Of a stretch of DNA of 43,811 bases, positions 42,398-43,811 are shown piece after piece. Source of the stretch: Nostoc sp. FACHB-280 (GTDB lineage: Bacteria; Cyanobacteriota; Cyanobacteriia; Cyanobacteriales; Nostocaceae). Within the stretch, counting starts at the first letter, position 1. The number at the start of each line of letters is the position of its first letter. The stretch lies in contig NZ_JACJSD010000054.1 in assembly GCF_014697615.1 (NCBI RefSeq), positions 1 through 43,811 of the forward strand. Direction: 5' to 3'. The notes beneath the pieces are model-generated. The model did not search any database. It was not told the DNA's origin and saw only the letters and a list, made by a program, of their open reading frames with translations. Both the position numbers and the translations under genes were made by a program.

Positions 42398-43636
42398 ATG
42401 TTATTACCATTATCTTCTCAAAATGTTACCCAGTATCTGCACGCAGCAGGCTTGTGTAGCTTAGAAGATGGCAATTTAGACTTATCTCAGTTGCCAGGAA
42501 GTAGCAAAAAGAATTTCAATTTACTAGTGACTCTGGGAAATAATCGACAACTACTAGTTAAACAAGAACATCATCAGGAAAATGTGGGAAACCTGCATGA
42601 GTTTTTTAATGAATGGCTATTTCATCAATTACTCAAGCAGTTTCCAGTTTTAGGTAATATTGCAGCGATCGCATCATTAGTAGTACATTACGACGAGGAA
42701 AATTCTGTCCTTGTCCGCAATTATTTAAGTGAATATCTAGAATTAAGTAGCTTTTATCAACATCACCATAGCTTTCCGACAGAAATCGCCATTGCTATTG
42801 GGACGACAATTGCAGCTTTGCATCGCGCGACTTTCCAACGCCGCGAATATCGTGATTTTATGGCTACAGCGCCACAAGGACAGTATCGCTATAACTTTTA
42901 CAACCCAGCGCAGGGTATAGAATCACTGACACCAAATATTTTTGGTGCAGTGCCGAAATCAGCATTGCAATTTTATACTGTTTATCAGCGTGATGAGAGT
43001 TTAGAATCTGCGATCGCAGATTTAGCTTACGAGTGGAAACCTTGCTGTTTAACTCACAACGATTTGACGTTAAACAATATTTTGCTACATTCCCGTTGGG
43101 ATAAATTAGATAACTGCTTAGTGCGCCTCATCGACTGGGAAGCCTGCGCTTGGGGAGATCCCGCATTTGATTTAGGTACTTTAATTGCCAGTTATTTAAA
43201 AATTTGGCTTTCTAGCTTAGTTGTCGATGTCACACTGGAATTAGAAGAATCCTTACAGTTAGCCATTATCCCACTAGAAGCGATTCAACCTTCATTATTA
43301 ACTTTAATTCAAGCTTATCTCAACGCCTTTCCCGCTATTTTAGAACACCGCCCAGACTTTGTAGAGCGTGTCATCCAGTTTGCTGGGTTAGGATTAATTC
43401 ACCAAATTCAAGCAAAAATTAACTATCAACAGCAATTTTGTAATACTGATATGTGTACCCTACAAGTAGCACAGAATTTGCTAACCATGCCAGAAAAATC
43501 TGTACACACGGTTTTCGGTGTTACTCAAGCAGAAATTATCCAACCGATGTCCACACAGCATCAGCATACCCAACCGCAAAAATCACAAAAATTAATTCCC
43601 TTGTATTACGAGAAAACCCGTTTACGCGGCTGTTAA
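42398..43636 (+). CDS. Aminoglycoside phosphotransferase (APH)-fold kinase
   Basis: The protein has 412 residues from ATG 42398, preceded by an aggaa ribosome site; the TTG at 42359 is unlikely. It has the APH/choline-kinase fold: the catalytic loop CLTHNDLTLNNILL (HxDxxxxN) and the metal-binding LIDWEACAWGDPAFDLG. The N-lobe has LLVKQEHH as probable ATP-anchoring Lys. The last 40 residues are low in structure and rich in Gln and His (MSTQHQHTQPQKSQK), ending YYEKTRLRGC. The physiological substrate is unknown; resistance should not be assumed. In cyanobacteria such kinases often accompany peptide or secondary-metabolite genes, and the next gene runs off the window, so context is incomplete. 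Confidence 0.85.
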   Translation: MLLPLSSQNVTQYLHAAGLCSLEDGNLDLSQLPGSSKKNFNLLVTLGNNRQLLVKQEHHQENVGNLHEFFNEWLFHQLLKQFPVLGNIAAIASLVVHYDEENSVLVRNYLSEYLELSSFYQHHHSFPTEIAIAIGTTIAALHRATFQRREYRDFMATAPQGQYRYNFYNPAQGIESLTPNIFGAVPKSALQFYTVYQRDESLESAIADLAYEWKPCCLTHNDLTLNNILLHSRWDKLDNCLVRLIDWEACAWGDPAFDLGTLIASYLKIWLSSLVVDVTLELEESLQLAIIPLEAIQPSLLTLIQAYLNAFPAILEHRPDFVERVIQFAGLGLIHQIQAKINYQQQFCNTDMCTLQVAQNLLTMPEKSVHTVFGVTQAEIIQPMSTQHQHTQPQKSQKLIPLYYEKTRLRGC

Positions 43637-43708
43637 AAATTTGCCCTTTCTCTTCATCTCCCCTGTCTCCCCACTCCCCACTCCCTTTCAAGGGTAGGGA
43701 ATTAAAAA

Positions 43709-43810
43709 TCAGGCAGTAGAGAGGGTGATTTGAGAAACACGGAGTTGTGGAGTCAGGGTAGGCCAAGGTTCAGGGAAAAAACCACCGATTGGTAAAGGAA
43801 GATGTTGGAG
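43709..43810 (-). CDS. C-terminal end of an unidentified gene (partial)
   Basis: A minus-strand frame enters from the right edge and ends at TGA 43711-43709. It encodes 33 residues with a protein-like composition (LPLPIGGFFPEPWPTLTPQL, ending ITLSTA). No family is recognisable from this tail. It is convergent with the APH-fold kinase, with a pyrimidine-rich spacer of about 70 bases. Confidence 0.5.
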   Translation of the reverse strand, partial: LQHLPLPIGGFFPEPWPTLTPQLRVSQITLSTA

Positions 43811-43811
43811 A

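Overview
The window comes from a filamentous, probably heterocystous cyanobacterium of the Nostoc/Anabaena/Calothrix group. The grounds are very frequent HIP1 octamers (gcgatcgc), intergenic heptamer-type short tandem repeats typical of Nostocales, cyanobacterial families (the DUF3038/DUF4335 pair, CruF, the long cyanobacterial form of IspH, PrxQ, TMEM14), and a cluster of two ammonium transporters with an NtcA-type box. No tRNA, rRNA or CRISPR array was recognised.

Layout. At 1-128 the 3' end of an IS630-family element has cut a response-regulator/GAF gene (81-782). Then come a P1B-like metal ATPase with a non-canonical membrane motif (1122-3344), a nucleotidyltransferase-fold protein, a PrxQ peroxiredoxin with a secreted partner, and the overlapping DUF3038-DUF4335 pair. 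A housekeeping stretch from 8424 to 17176 carries apt, an orphan peptide-type ABC permease, bioY-lspA, cruF, rplU-rpmA, a sugar-type ABC lipoprotein and yebC.

18101-22110 is a compact minus-strand oxylipin operon. A DUF2235 lipase-like serine hydrolase is followed by a cyclooxygenase-like fatty-acid heme dioxygenase and a catalase-related hydroperoxide lyase. The last two match a pair characterised in Nostoc punctiforme (linoleate 10S-dioxygenase plus 10S-hydroperoxide lyase, giving 1-octen-3-ol and 10-oxo-decenoic acid). The upstream lipase suggests a complete route from membrane lipid to volatile alcohol.

22478-33268 holds a UbiH-like monooxygenase, a strong candidate structured RNA with its own terminator (about 24186-24350), nagA, purE, amt-ynfA-amt, an SGNH hydrolase and ispH.

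33988-40420 is a four-gene minus-strand cluster: DUF815 P-loop ATPase, a membrane-anchored coiled-coil protein ending in a TerB-C-like domain, a BrxD/DUF2791-type ATPase and a BrxHI/Lhr-like helicase. No BREX methylase or phosphatase genes are nearby. It looks like a stand-alone, membrane-tethered DNA-processing or defence system, and it is the best candidate here for an undescribed system. The right end has a TMEM14 protein, a decayed DUF4351 remnant, a long AT-rich gene-free stretch, an APH-family kinase and the 3' end of an unidentified gene.
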